From NCBI GenBank assembly GCA_963723165.1, contig CAVRPP010000008.1, positions 62,001 to 126,000 on the forward strand: 64,000 bases of DNA. Reading direction: 5' to 3'. The DNA is from UBA4744 sp963723165 (GTDB lineage Bacteria > Actinomycetota > Acidimicrobiia > Spongiisociales > UBA4744). Position numbers and translations under genes: made by a program. Positions 33,277-41,540 of this stretch are shown here, one piece after another. Below the pieces are notes generated by a model. The model ran no database searches. It had not been told where the DNA came from and worked only from the letters and a program-made list of their open reading frames with translations. Every line of letters begins with the position of its first letter. Position 1 is the stretch's first letter.

Positions 33277-35817
33277 ATGTCAAAAGCACCCATTCACGAA
33301 CTTGAGCGGCGTGACGTGAGCAGACGATGGTTTGTCGCACTGGCCACCCTGCTCAGCATCGCATTGCTGTCCTCAACGTGGATCGGGCTTTTTTCGTTTT
33401 TCGGCACCAACACTGCCTACGGCACTTTCACCGATCTCGAAAGGAAGTACATTCCGGAGGTCGACGACCTCCTCCTCGATCTGCCCGACCTCTCGCAAGT
33501 GTCGCGGATCTACACCCTCGATGATGTCCTTCTTGCCGAACTTCACGACGGCAAGAACAGCGAACCCGTCCGGTATGACGAACTGCCGGACATTGTGATC
33601 AAAGCGGTTCTGGCAGCAGAAGATGCTGAATTCTTCGAACACGAAGGCGTCGATTTCGCTGCCATTGGCGGAGCAGCCATCGACAACCTGCGGGGCGTGA
33701 CCAGGGGTGGCTCGACGATCACCCAACAGGTGGTCAAACAGAACTTCGTCGGAGACGAAATCACACTGCAGCGAAAGATCCAGGAAGCAATGGTGGCCGT
33801 TGAACTGGAGCGCCGCTACACCAAGGAACAGATTCTGGAGTTCTACGTCAACTCCGTGTATTACGGGTGGAGCGCCTTCGGGGTCAAGACGGCTGCTCGC
33901 GAATACTTCGACAAGACGCTGGACGAACTCACCATCGCCGAAGCAGCCACGCTCTTCGTCCCGATTCGAAACCCGTCCACGTACGATCCACGGCGTCAAC
34001 CGGAACGGGTCCTCGATCGCCGCAACGACGTCATCGACACGATGGTTGCCCACGAGATGATCACGCTCGCTCAGGGAGAGCGAGCCAAGGAAGAGCCTTA
34101 TGTGATCCAATCGCACCCGGAGTTCCAGGGCCCCGCAGACCACGTCGTGGCCGAAGTGCGGCGCGCCATGCTCAACGACCCGGAGTTCTCGTTCCTCGGT
34201 GCCACCAACGAAGAGCGCAAGAAGGCCATATTCGGCTGTCCCTCCGATGATGTGACGTGTGCCGGGGGCGGCGGGCTGAAGGTATACGTCACCATCGATC
34301 TGGAGCTCCAGGAGAAGGCAAACGAGATTCTCAACCGCTGGCTGCCCATCGCCGACCCGACGGCGCTCAGCGAAGACCAGCTCTCAGCCTGTATTCAGCG
34401 GTACAACAACGCCCAGCTTCCGGTACCGGAGCTGGCCAACCTGCGGTGCGCCCCAACCGGAGCGATTGCGACGGTCGACAACGTCACCGGTGCCATCAAG
34501 GTCATGGCATCTGGCCTGCCGTTCGATGTTGAGCAATTCGACCTGGCGATCCAGGGAAAGCGAAACCCGGGTTCTTCCTTCAAGCCGTTCGCCCTGACCG
34601 CCTATCTTGAGTCGGGGGGATCGCTCAACTCCTTCTGGGACTCCCGGAGCCCCAAAGCGATCGATTGCCCGTTCTGCAACCCGGACCCCTGGGTCGTCCA
34701 CAATGCCGGTGGCGGCGGCGGCGGCATGTCTCTCTTCTCCGGTACCCAGAACTCCGTCAACGTTGTTTACGCACAGGTCTCCAAGGAAGTGGGCCCTGAG
34801 AGAATCATCGATGTCGCCCACCGCATGGGAATCCAATCTGAGCTTCCCCCGGTGTATTCCTTGGTGCTTGGCGCTGGGGCCGTTAGTCCTCTCGAAATGG
34901 CTTCGGCCTATTCCAATTTCGCCACCAACGGCCTCCATGCAGATTCATACCTCATTGAGCGCATCGAAAACACCGCCGGCGAACTGATCTACTCACGCGA
35001 GATCGAACGGCTCCAGGTGGTCGATCCGGCGATCATGGCAGCAGCCCGCCGTCCGCTCACGCAGGTAGTGGCGGCCGGCACCGCCACCCGGGCTCGCATC
35101 GGCCGCCCGCAGGGTGGCAAGACTGGCACCCACCAGAACTTCAACGAAGCCTGGTTCGTTGGTTTTGTTGCCGACTATTCGACGGCCGTGTGGACGGGGT
35201 ATCCGGATTTTCAAGCTCCGCTGCGCAACCTGACGATCAACGGTGAGTTCTACAGCCGGGTGTACGGCGGCACGGTGCCGGCTCCCATCTGGAAGGAATT
35301 CATGACGTACATGCTGGGAGACTCCCCCGTGCTCGACTTCCCCGAAGATCCGCCGGGCGTGTCACAGTATTACGTCACGCCGAGCACGGAGGTGCCGCTG
35401 GTCATCGGCCTCATGCAGGACGAGGCCGTTGACGAGATCTACGACGCACACCTGCGACCCAATGTCGTTGAAGTCGGCTCCATCGAGCCGAAAGGTGTCG
35501 TGCTGACTCAAGATCTCGAGGAAGGTTCCAGCGCCGCGCATGGGCAAGTGGTTACGATCGAAGTCTCGTCTGGCCTTCCCCCGGAAGCCCCGCTGGTCGA
35601 CCTTCGTTCACTCACCGTCGATCAGGCGGTCCTTGCCTTGACGGCGTTCGAAGAAGAAACAGGCGTCGCGCTCGAGTTCTCAGTCACCTTCCGGGACGTG
35701 AAAGAACCTGATCTGGTCGGTCGGGTCATCGAAACGTCCCCGGGCGCAGGAGCGACCGTGAAACACGGTCAGGCTGTCGTGATCGTGGTCGGGAAGCCTG
35801 CTCCGGGAGACAACTGA
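33277..35817 (+). CDS. Class A penicillin-binding protein with two PASTA domains
   Basis: About 846 residues. Membrane helix at about 18-42; glycosyltransferase GT51 domain (about 70-240) with catalytic E115 in AAEDAEFFEHEG and GGSTITQQVVKQNF; transpeptidase domain with SxxK at S433 (NPGSSFKPF), an SVN motif near 485, and KTG in GGKTGTHQNF. The C terminus has two PASTA repeats (about 700-840). It polymerises and cross-links peptidoglycan. The ATG at 33277 is chosen over a longer reading from 33169, which overlaps the mutase 5' end. Two cysteine pairs in the transpeptidase domain (CPSDDVTC and CPFC) may form disulfides. It is divergent from the mutase. Confidence 0.95.
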   Translation: MSKAPIHELERRDVSRRWFVALATLLSIALLSSTWIGLFSFFGTNTAYGTFTDLERKYIPEVDDLLLDLPDLSQVSRIYTLDDVLLAELHDGKNSEPVRYDELPDIVIKAVLAAEDAEFFEHEGVDFAAIGGAAIDNLRGVTRGGSTITQQVVKQNFVGDEITLQRKIQEAMVAVELERRYTKEQILEFYVNSVYYGWSAFGVKTAAREYFDKTLDELTIAEAATLFVPIRNPSTYDPRRQPERVLDRRNDVIDTMVAHEMITLAQGERAKEEPYVIQSHPEFQGPADHVVAEVRRAMLNDPEFSFLGATNEERKKAIFGCPSDDVTCAGGGGLKVYVTIDLELQEKANEILNRWLPIADPTALSEDQLSACIQRYNNAQLPVPELANLRCAPTGAIATVDNVTGAIKVMASGLPFDVEQFDLAIQGKRNPGSSFKPFALTAYLESGGSLNSFWDSRSPKAIDCPFCNPDPWVVHNAGGGGGGMSLFSGTQNSVNVVYAQVSKEVGPERIIDVAHRMGIQSELPPVYSLVLGAGAVSPLEMASAYSNFATNGLHADSYLIERIENTAGELIYSREIERLQVVDPAIMAAARRPLTQVVAAGTATRARIGRPQGGKTGTHQNFNEAWFVGFVADYSTAVWTGYPDFQAPLRNLTINGEFYSRVYGGTVPAPIWKEFMTYMLGDSPVLDFPEDPPGVSQYYVTPSTEVPLVIGLMQDEAVDEIYDAHLRPNVVEVGSIEPKGVVLTQDLEEGSSAAHGQVVTIEVSSGLPPEAPLVDLRSLTVDQAVLALTAFEEETGVALEFSVTFRDVKEPDLVGRVIETSPGAGATVKHGQAVVIVVGKPAPGDN

Positions 35818-35899
35818 TCGGGGGGCTCGGACGACCGAGTGACCGAACGATCCGTCAGTGTGTCTGGAAGAAAGTTTTCGCGGACCGCACTCGAGCCTA

Positions 35900-35930
35900 T
35901 TGATGTCACTTTGGTTTAATTGATATCAAT
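35900..35930. promoter_or_regulatory. Palindrome ATTGATATCAAT with upstream half-copy, candidate operator
   Basis: ATTGATATCAAT at 35919-35930 is a perfect 12-base palindrome. The similar TTGATGTCA lies at 35900-35908, exactly 20 bases (about two helical turns) from TTGATATCA at 35920-35928. It sits just upstream of the ORF at 35936. A regulator binding both copies is plausible; no matching regulator is known. Confidence 0.4.
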
Positions 35931-35935
35931 GACCC

Positions 35936-36397
35936 ATGCGATCCGCACCACCCGGAGACGAACGCGACCATCGTCCTCCCGTCGCGATCAACGCCGCACC
36001 CTCTCCGGGTGGTGCAGGTCGCCGATCGGTTCGGCTCCGGGCTCAGCTCCAACCTCGCCTCCTCGATGACGATTGCGAGGGCTTTCCGCCTGATCATCCG
36101 TATGTGCGACAATTCTGGATTGCCGCTCTCGGCCCGGGAGCCGTAGCCGATCTTCTCCGATTGATCGCAGCGGCAACTCAGCGGAGACCGCTCCCCCGCC
36201 CTGAGTACCTCCACCTCCTGACCACGGCCGGACTCGTGGTGCCTTCGGACGGGACTCTCTGGGTACGAAGGTCGGTTCCGCCTCTCGGTGCGGCTCAACT
36301 ACGGCGCCTCCCGCCGGTCGTGCGGGCCAGACATAGTTCGGCGCTGGTGCGTCATACTGCCGCATCCCGGGCGTCGGGAACCACCCGGCTCTCATAG
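35936..36397 (+). CDS. Hypothetical protein of 153 residues
   Basis: An open frame between the PBP and ThiF-like genes. It starts at ATG 35936, five bases after the palindrome ATTGATATCAAT. The middle part (HPYVRQFWIAALGPGAVADL, LLRLIAAATQRRPLPRPEY and LHLLTTAGLVVPSDG) is protein-like, with hydrophobic helices and arginine-rich ends. There is no recognisable domain, signal or cysteine motif. I see no good Shine-Dalgarno, so it may be leaderless. The opposite-strand frame in this segment is low-complexity and less convincing. I cannot assign a function. Confidence 0.5.
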   Translation: MRSAPPGDERDHRPPVAINAAPSPGGAGRRSVRLRAQLQPRLLDDDCEGFPPDHPYVRQFWIAALGPGAVADLLRLIAAATQRRPLPRPEYLHLLTTAGLVVPSDGTLWVRRSVPPLGAAQLRRLPPVVRARHSSALVRHTAASRASGTTRLS

Positions 36398-36459
36398 CGC
36401 CCCTCGCCCCAATACCGGCGCCCCACTAGCCTGGCGCATCCGCGAGGGCAAACAGCGTT

Positions 36460-37671
36460 ATGGAGATCGATTACAAGGCCTGGATCGCCGGCATCCGCAA
36501 TGAGATTCAGGAAATCACGGTGGCCGAGCTGGCGGCACTCACCGACACTCCAGCGGTCATCATCGACGTCCGGGAGCCGGATGAATTCGAGCAAGGTGCA
36601 ATACCCGGTGCCCGCCTCGCACCCCGGGGACAACTCGAAGGGGTTATCACAGATTATGTCGATGACCCCGATACACCAATCGTGCTGTATTGCGCCGTCG
36701 GAGAGAGGTCGGCACTGGCGGCCCAATCCCTGCAGCGTCTCGGCTACCGGAACGTCATGTCGCTCGCCGAGGGGTTTGAGGGATGGAAGACGACCGGCCG
36801 CTCCTGGGATGTCCCCAAGGTTCTGCCGGCCAATCAGCGGGCACGATATAGCCGGCACCTTTTGTTGACCGAAGTGGGCGAAGAGGGCCAGCAACGCTTG
36901 CTCAGGTCCAGGGTCCTCGTCGTCGGAGCGGGTGGTCTTGGGTCCCCCTCGGCACTGTATCTTGCCGCCGCCGGCGTCGGAACCATCGGAATCGTGGATT
37001 CGGACGTTGTGGACCTTACCAACCTCCAGCGCCAGATCCTGCACAACGTGGACCGGATCGGGCAGTTGAAAGTCGACTCGGCCCGCCAGACGCTCGGTGC
37101 TCTCAACCCCGATGTACATATCGAGGCTGTCCCCGAGCGGCTCACCGCCGACAACGCTCTCGAACTCCTAGCCGGCTACGACCTGGTGGTCGATGGCGCC
37201 GACAATTTCCCCACTCGCTATCTACTCAACGATGCCTCACTTCATGCGCGGATCCCGGTAGTGCACGGTTCGGTGTTCAGATTCGAGGGTCAGGTGAGCG
37301 TGTTTTCGCCATACGCGGGCCCGTGCTACCGCTGCTTGTTCGCCGAACCGCCCCCGCCGGAGCTGGCACCGTCCTGTACCGAAGCGGGAGTCCTGGGAGT
37401 GGTGCCGGGCATCATCGGTTCGATTCAGGCGGCCGAGACACTGAAGCTGCTCCTGGGCATCGGCAACCCTTTGATCGGCAAACTGCTGACCTTTGACGCA
37501 CTCGACCAGGAATTCCGCACCCTCACCTTCCGGCGGGATCCGGCGTGTGCGGCCTGCCGGGATGAGTCTCATCCCCCCCGCATCGTCGAATACGACCTCC
37601 ATTGCCGGCCGGCAGGAACCGTGGCCAGGACCGCCCCCCCATCTCAAGAATTCTCCCTCGAGCGCCGATAG
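36460..37671 (+). CDS. Rhodanese-ThiF/MoeB fusion (sulfur-carrier activating protein)
   Basis: A 403-residue protein with an N-terminal rhodanese domain (about 15-115, active-site C78 in LYCAVGERS) followed by a ThiF/MoeB/E1-like adenylyltransferase (about 128-385). The nucleotide motif is GAGGLGSP (156-163), with DLTNLQRQILH and DNFPTRYLLND. A catalytic cysteine lies in APSCTEAGVLG, and zinc cysteines are CYRC and CAAC. The enzyme adenylates the C terminus of a sulfur-carrier protein and can pass sulfur to it (MoaD, ThiS or CysO pathways). Mycobacterial MoeZ has the rhodanese domain at the C terminus; here the order is reversed. The next gene starts 7 bases later. Confidence 0.9.
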   Translation: MEIDYKAWIAGIRNEIQEITVAELAALTDTPAVIIDVREPDEFEQGAIPGARLAPRGQLEGVITDYVDDPDTPIVLYCAVGERSALAAQSLQRLGYRNVMSLAEGFEGWKTTGRSWDVPKVLPANQRARYSRHLLLTEVGEEGQQRLLRSRVLVVGAGGLGSPSALYLAAAGVGTIGIVDSDVVDLTNLQRQILHNVDRIGQLKVDSARQTLGALNPDVHIEAVPERLTADNALELLAGYDLVVDGADNFPTRYLLNDASLHARIPVVHGSVFRFEGQVSVFSPYAGPCYRCLFAEPPPPELAPSCTEAGVLGVVPGIIGSIQAAETLKLLLGIGNPLIGKLLTFDALDQEFRTLTFRRDPACAACRDESHPPRIVEYDLHCRPAGTVARTAPPSQEFSLERR

Positions 37672-37677
37672 GTCTGT

Positions 37678-39261
37678 ATGCGTGCGCTGGCTGTTCTTGT
37701 GCTTTCGTTGGGTCTCGTCTCCGCTTCTCTGGCAACAGGCCCCTCCGCCGCGGCTGCCGACGATATCTATCCGCTGACTTTCCCCGTCCAGGGCCCGGTG
37801 TCCTACAGCGATACTTTCGGTGCTCCCCGATCCGGCGACCGGACTCATGCGGGCACCGACATGATGGCCGACAAGATGATCCCGGTCGTAGCAGCGCGGA
37901 GCGGGACGGTCGGGTGGATGCACGATGAGCAGGGAGGCAATTGTTGTGCCATGGAGCTCGACCACGACGACGGATGGTCGTCCTGGTACATCCACCTCAA
38001 CAACGACACCCCCGGGACCGATGACGGGCTGGGATGGGGATTCGCCCCCGGCATAACCAGCGGTGTCCACGTCACCCGCGGTCAATTGATCGGCTACGTC
38101 GGAGACAGCGGCAACGCCGAGAGCAGTGGTTCGCACCTGCACTTCGAGCTCCACAATCCGGACGGCAATGCCATCAACGCTTACCCGCACCTGGTTGCTG
38201 CAGAGGCAGCCGACGCTCGACCGGTCGAGCCTATCGAGCTGGCCGGCTTGTACACCGACGATTCGGCTAGTGATGTACTCACCTTCGATGCCGCGACCCG
38301 TGCGTGGACGCTGCTGGAGTCGGATATCGACACCTTCATCTCATCGCCCGTCTCGGTCGAACCCATCCCGTACGAGGGAACGAGCTTCCTCCATGGCGAC
38401 TTTTCGGGCGACGGAATTGATGATGCGGCCAGCTTTGACCGCCACGACGGCACCTGGTGGGTGAGCACCTCCACTGGAGTCGGGTTTTCGACGAGTGTAT
38501 GGGCGGACTTCTACACCGCCACCGGCTGGACCAGCCAAATCGTCGGCGACTTCAACGGAGACGGCCGCGACGACATCGCCAACTACCACCCCTCCAACGG
38601 CACCTGGTGGGTCAGCCGCTCAACCGGCACCGGATTCACCACCAGCCTTTGGGCCGACTTCCACACCGCAAAAGGCTGGACCAGCCAAATCGTCGGCGAC
38701 TTCAACGGAGACGGCCGCGACGACATCGCCAACTACCACCCCTCCAACGGCACCTGGTGGGTCAGCCGCTCAACCGGCACCCGATTCACCACCAGCCTCT
38801 GGGCCGACTTCATAACCGCAAAAGGATGGACCAGCCAAATCGTCGGAGACTTCAACGGAGACGACCGCGACGACATCGCCAACTACCACCCCTCCTCCGA
38901 CCGGTGGTACGTGTCCGCCTCCACCGGCACCCGATTCACCACCAGCCTCTGGGCTGGATTCACGATGCCGACCGGATGGACCAGCCAAATCGTCGGCGAC
39001 TTCAACGGAGACGACCGCGACGACATCGCCAACTACCGACGCTCGGACGGCACGTGGCATGTCTCGAGGTCAACCGGCACCCGTTTCAGCACCAGCCTCT
39101 GGGCCGACTTCTCAACTGCGTCCGGATGGACCAGCCAAATAGTCGGCGACTTCAACGGAGACGGCCAGGACGACATCGCCAACTACCACGGCTCCAGCGG
39201 CACCTGGTGGGTGAGTCGCTCGTCTGGTGACGGATTCAACACATCACTCTGGGCCCGGTGA
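37678..39261 (+). CDS. Secreted M23 peptidase with C-terminal 50-residue repeat propeller (type A)
   Basis: A 527-residue protein. Signal peptide (RALAVLVLSLGLVSASLATG); M23 (LytM-like) domain (about 30-185) with THAGTDMMAD and SHLHFEL, the zinc residues of this endopeptidase class. It would cut peptidoglycan cross-bridges. The rest is a repeat region. A first blade (about 190-230) is followed by six repeats starting at SFLHGDFSGDG, each about 50 residues, with GWTSQIVGDFNGDGRDDIAN at its core and TGTGFTTSLWADF at its end. DFNGDGRDD is a DxNxDGxxD calcium-binding motif of FG-GAP/VCBS type. Seven units suggest a seven-bladed propeller. The next gene down carries near-identical repeats. Confidence 0.9.
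   Translation: MRALAVLVLSLGLVSASLATGPSAAAADDIYPLTFPVQGPVSYSDTFGAPRSGDRTHAGTDMMADKMIPVVAARSGTVGWMHDEQGGNCCAMELDHDDGWSSWYIHLNNDTPGTDDGLGWGFAPGITSGVHVTRGQLIGYVGDSGNAESSGSHLHFELHNPDGNAINAYPHLVAAEAADARPVEPIELAGLYTDDSASDVLTFDAATRAWTLLESDIDTFISSPVSVEPIPYEGTSFLHGDFSGDGIDDAASFDRHDGTWWVSTSTGVGFSTSVWADFYTATGWTSQIVGDFNGDGRDDIANYHPSNGTWWVSRSTGTGFTTSLWADFHTAKGWTSQIVGDFNGDGRDDIANYHPSNGTWWVSRSTGTRFTTSLWADFITAKGWTSQIVGDFNGDDRDDIANYHPSSDRWYVSASTGTRFTTSLWAGFTMPTGWTSQIVGDFNGDDRDDIANYRRSDGTWHVSRSTGTRFSTSLWADFSTASGWTSQIVGDFNGDGQDDIANYHGSSGTWWVSRSSGDGFNTSLWAR
38476..38954 (+). repeat. Direct repeats (150-base unit), near-identical to copy at 40567-41195
   Basis: Within the M23 gene the sequence repeats every 150 bases; for example, the CCAGCCAAAT motif recurs at 38531 and 38681. 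This 479-base stretch matches 40567-41195 in the amidase gene almost base for base, differing in a few positions and by exactly one 150-base unit missing here. Less conserved units continue to 39258. It encodes the type A propeller blades. Confidence 0.9.
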
Positions 39262-39354
39262 GCTCCGGAAGCTTCCGCGACCGGCACTAGTGTCCTCCTG
39301 TCCACCGGGCCGGACCGTCGGCTCAACGGACGGCGGAGGCCCCGGGGAGCATTC

Positions 39355-41505
39355 ATGAAGAAAGCCACACTGGTCATAGTTCTGGGCCTCCTGGCGGCCG
39401 TGCTTCCCGATGTGGTTACACCGGAAGCAGCCTGGGCCCGTTTCAGCTCGGTACCGGTTGCATTCGCCTCAAACGGCGATTGGCACGAGACGGAGGTTCT
39501 CGAAGAACCGGTGACGATGGTTGGCATGTCTTGGGAACCGGGCTCAAAACCAACTGCAGTCTGGTTCCGAACCCGGGCCAAGGGTGCTGCCTGGAGTCCG
39601 TGGACTGCCCTGCCCGTATCAGCGGAACATGGGCCCGATTCCGATACCCGCGAATACCGCAATCAGCGGCCGGCCTCCGAACCGGTCTGGACCGGGCCAC
39701 AGGATCAGGTGCAATTCCGCCTCCGTGGGTCGCGGCCCACCGGAGCGAGTGCTTCATTGATTGACACCACGGACCGTACCAAGCCACTGCTCCGCAGATT
39801 CGGAGATTTCTTCCGGCCCAAGGCAGGAACGGCGGTGTCGGCCGGACTCGATCAACCGGCCGTCATTGGGCGCTCGGCCTGGGACCCGACCGATTCGTGC
39901 CACGCAGCAGAAGCAGATCCTCCCGAGTACGTCCAAGTCACGCTGGCAGTCGTCCACCACACAGACACGGCCAACACCTACGACGCCGGAGACGTAGCGG
40001 GACAGATTCTCGGTATCTGCACGTTTCATGTGAATACGCGCGGCTGGAATGACATCGGCTACAACATGCTGATCGATCGCTTTGGTCGGATTTGGGAAGG
40101 CCGGGCGGGCGGTATCGGCCGCGGTGTCAGCGGCGCCCATGCTGAAGGTTTCAACTCATACTCAACCGGAATCGCCTTGTTGGGCGATTTCGAACCTTCT
40201 CCGGCTCCGACGACCTCCATGCAGAACGCTCTCATCGACCTGCTTTCCTGGAAACTCTCCGTCCACAACCTCGACCCGGCCGGTACGACCACCGTGGTCT
40301 CAAAAGGCTCGAGCAAGTATGCCCAGGGTGTCGTGGTTACGCTCGAAACCATCAGCGGCCACCGCGACGTGCAATCAACTTCCTGTCCGGGATCAGCCTG
40401 CTACGGGCTACTGGGATCCTTTCGGTCCCGCTCCGACCAGCGATGGAGCCCCGTGCCTCTGAGCACCTACAGGAACCCATCCGTGGGAGATTTCGACGGG
40501 GACGGTGCTCCCGAGGGCGCAGTATTCCGCCCGGCGGACGGGACCTGGCGGGTGAGCGATCCGGCAGGAGTCGGGTTTTCGACGAGTGTATGGGCGGACT
40601 TCTACACCGCCACCGGCTGGACCAGCCAAATCGTCGGCGACTTCAACGGAGACGGCCGCGACGACATCGCCAACTACCACCCCTCCAACGGCACCTGGTG
40701 GGTCAGCCGCTCAACCGGCACCGGATTCACCACCAGCCTCTGGGCCGACTTCCACACCGCAAAAGGCTGGACCAGCCAAATCGTCGGCGACTTCAACGGA
40801 GACGGCCGCGACGACATCGCCAACTACCACCCCTCCAACGGCACCTGGTGGGTCAGCCGCTCAACCGGCACCGGATTCACCACCAGCCTCTGGGCCGACT
40901 TCCACACCGCAAAAGGCTGGACCAGCCAAATCGTCGGCGACTTCAACGGAGACGGCCGCGACGACATCGCCAACTACCACCCCTCCAACGGCACCTGGTG
41001 GGTCAGCCGCTCAACCGGCACCCGATTCACCACCAGCCTCTGGGCCGACTTCATAACCGCAAAAGGATGGACCAGCCAAATCGTCGGAGACTTCAACGGA
41101 GACGGCCGCGACGACATCGCCAACTACCACCCCTCCTCCGACCGGTGGTACGTGTCCGCCTCCACCGGCACCCGATTCACCACCAGCCTCTGGGCCACCA
41201 CACCCACGTCCGACCATTGGAGCCTGACTCGAGTACACGACGTTGACGGAGACGGCGTCGGCGAAATCCTGCAACTCGACGCCTACGATGGAAGCTGGCA
41301 TCGCGGTACCGCGAACGGGATCAAGTTCGAGTTTCTGCAGGTGGAGGACAGCCCCTGGAGGACAACCGTCGGCGCCACCGGTCCGGCGATGACCGGACCG
41401 CTCCTCCTTACCTTTTTCGGTCAGGAATTCCGCTGGCTACGAACCGACGGTCTCGATGGGAACGAAGCAATCACGACTGAATCTCCCTCGCTTCCGATTC
41501 CTTGA
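39355..41505 (+). CDS. Secreted N-acetylmuramoyl-L-alanine amidase with type A repeat propeller
   Basis: A 716-residue protein with a signal peptide (LVIVLGLLAAVLPDVVTPEA), an N-terminal beta-rich region, and an Amidase_2/PGRP domain (about 170-360). Zinc and catalytic residues are VVHHTDT, YNMLIDRFGRIWEGR, ISGHRDV and STSCPG. It would split the bond between muramic acid and the stem peptide. The C-terminal half holds seven units (from PSVGDFDGDGAPEG on) in a propeller, four of them nearly identical to those of the M23 gene at DNA level. The last two units have drifted (HDVDGDGVGEIL and a terminal one). It follows the M23 gene after 93 bases in the same direction, so the two are probably co-expressed wall hydrolases. 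Confidence 0.92.
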   Translation: MKKATLVIVLGLLAAVLPDVVTPEAAWARFSSVPVAFASNGDWHETEVLEEPVTMVGMSWEPGSKPTAVWFRTRAKGAAWSPWTALPVSAEHGPDSDTREYRNQRPASEPVWTGPQDQVQFRLRGSRPTGASASLIDTTDRTKPLLRRFGDFFRPKAGTAVSAGLDQPAVIGRSAWDPTDSCHAAEADPPEYVQVTLAVVHHTDTANTYDAGDVAGQILGICTFHVNTRGWNDIGYNMLIDRFGRIWEGRAGGIGRGVSGAHAEGFNSYSTGIALLGDFEPSPAPTTSMQNALIDLLSWKLSVHNLDPAGTTTVVSKGSSKYAQGVVVTLETISGHRDVQSTSCPGSACYGLLGSFRSRSDQRWSPVPLSTYRNPSVGDFDGDGAPEGAVFRPADGTWRVSDPAGVGFSTSVWADFYTATGWTSQIVGDFNGDGRDDIANYHPSNGTWWVSRSTGTGFTTSLWADFHTAKGWTSQIVGDFNGDGRDDIANYHPSNGTWWVSRSTGTGFTTSLWADFHTAKGWTSQIVGDFNGDGRDDIANYHPSNGTWWVSRSTGTRFTTSLWADFITAKGWTSQIVGDFNGDGRDDIANYHPSSDRWYVSASTGTRFTTSLWATTPTSDHWSLTRVHDVDGDGVGEILQLDAYDGSWHRGTANGIKFEFLQVEDSPWRTTVGATGPAMTGPLLLTFFGQEFRWLRTDGLDGNEAITTESPSLPIP
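40567..41195 (+). repeat. Direct repeats (150-base unit), near-identical to 38476-38954
   Basis: Four and a fraction units of 150 bases coding type A blades of the amidase. It aligns with the M23-gene block at an offset of 2091 bases from CGGGTTTTCG onward, and has one extra complete unit. The near-identity between two different genes points to recent duplication or gene conversion. Confidence 0.9.
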
Positions 41506-41540
41506 ATCGCAGAAGGCAGAAACCCCAGCGGCAACCGGTT

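Noticed and set aside
38457..39230. A long Arg/Gln/Leu-rich repeat protein in another frame of the M23 gene
   Set aside because: It arises from reading the 150-base repeats out of frame. The in-frame product has a signal peptide, an M23 domain and calcium-loop repeats.
38476..41195. CRISPR-like array
   Set aside because: The repeats are 150 bases, contiguous, without unique spacers, and code for protein blades.
40443..41246. The same Arg-rich repeat frame in the amidase gene
   Set aside because: Shadow of the propeller repeats, as above.
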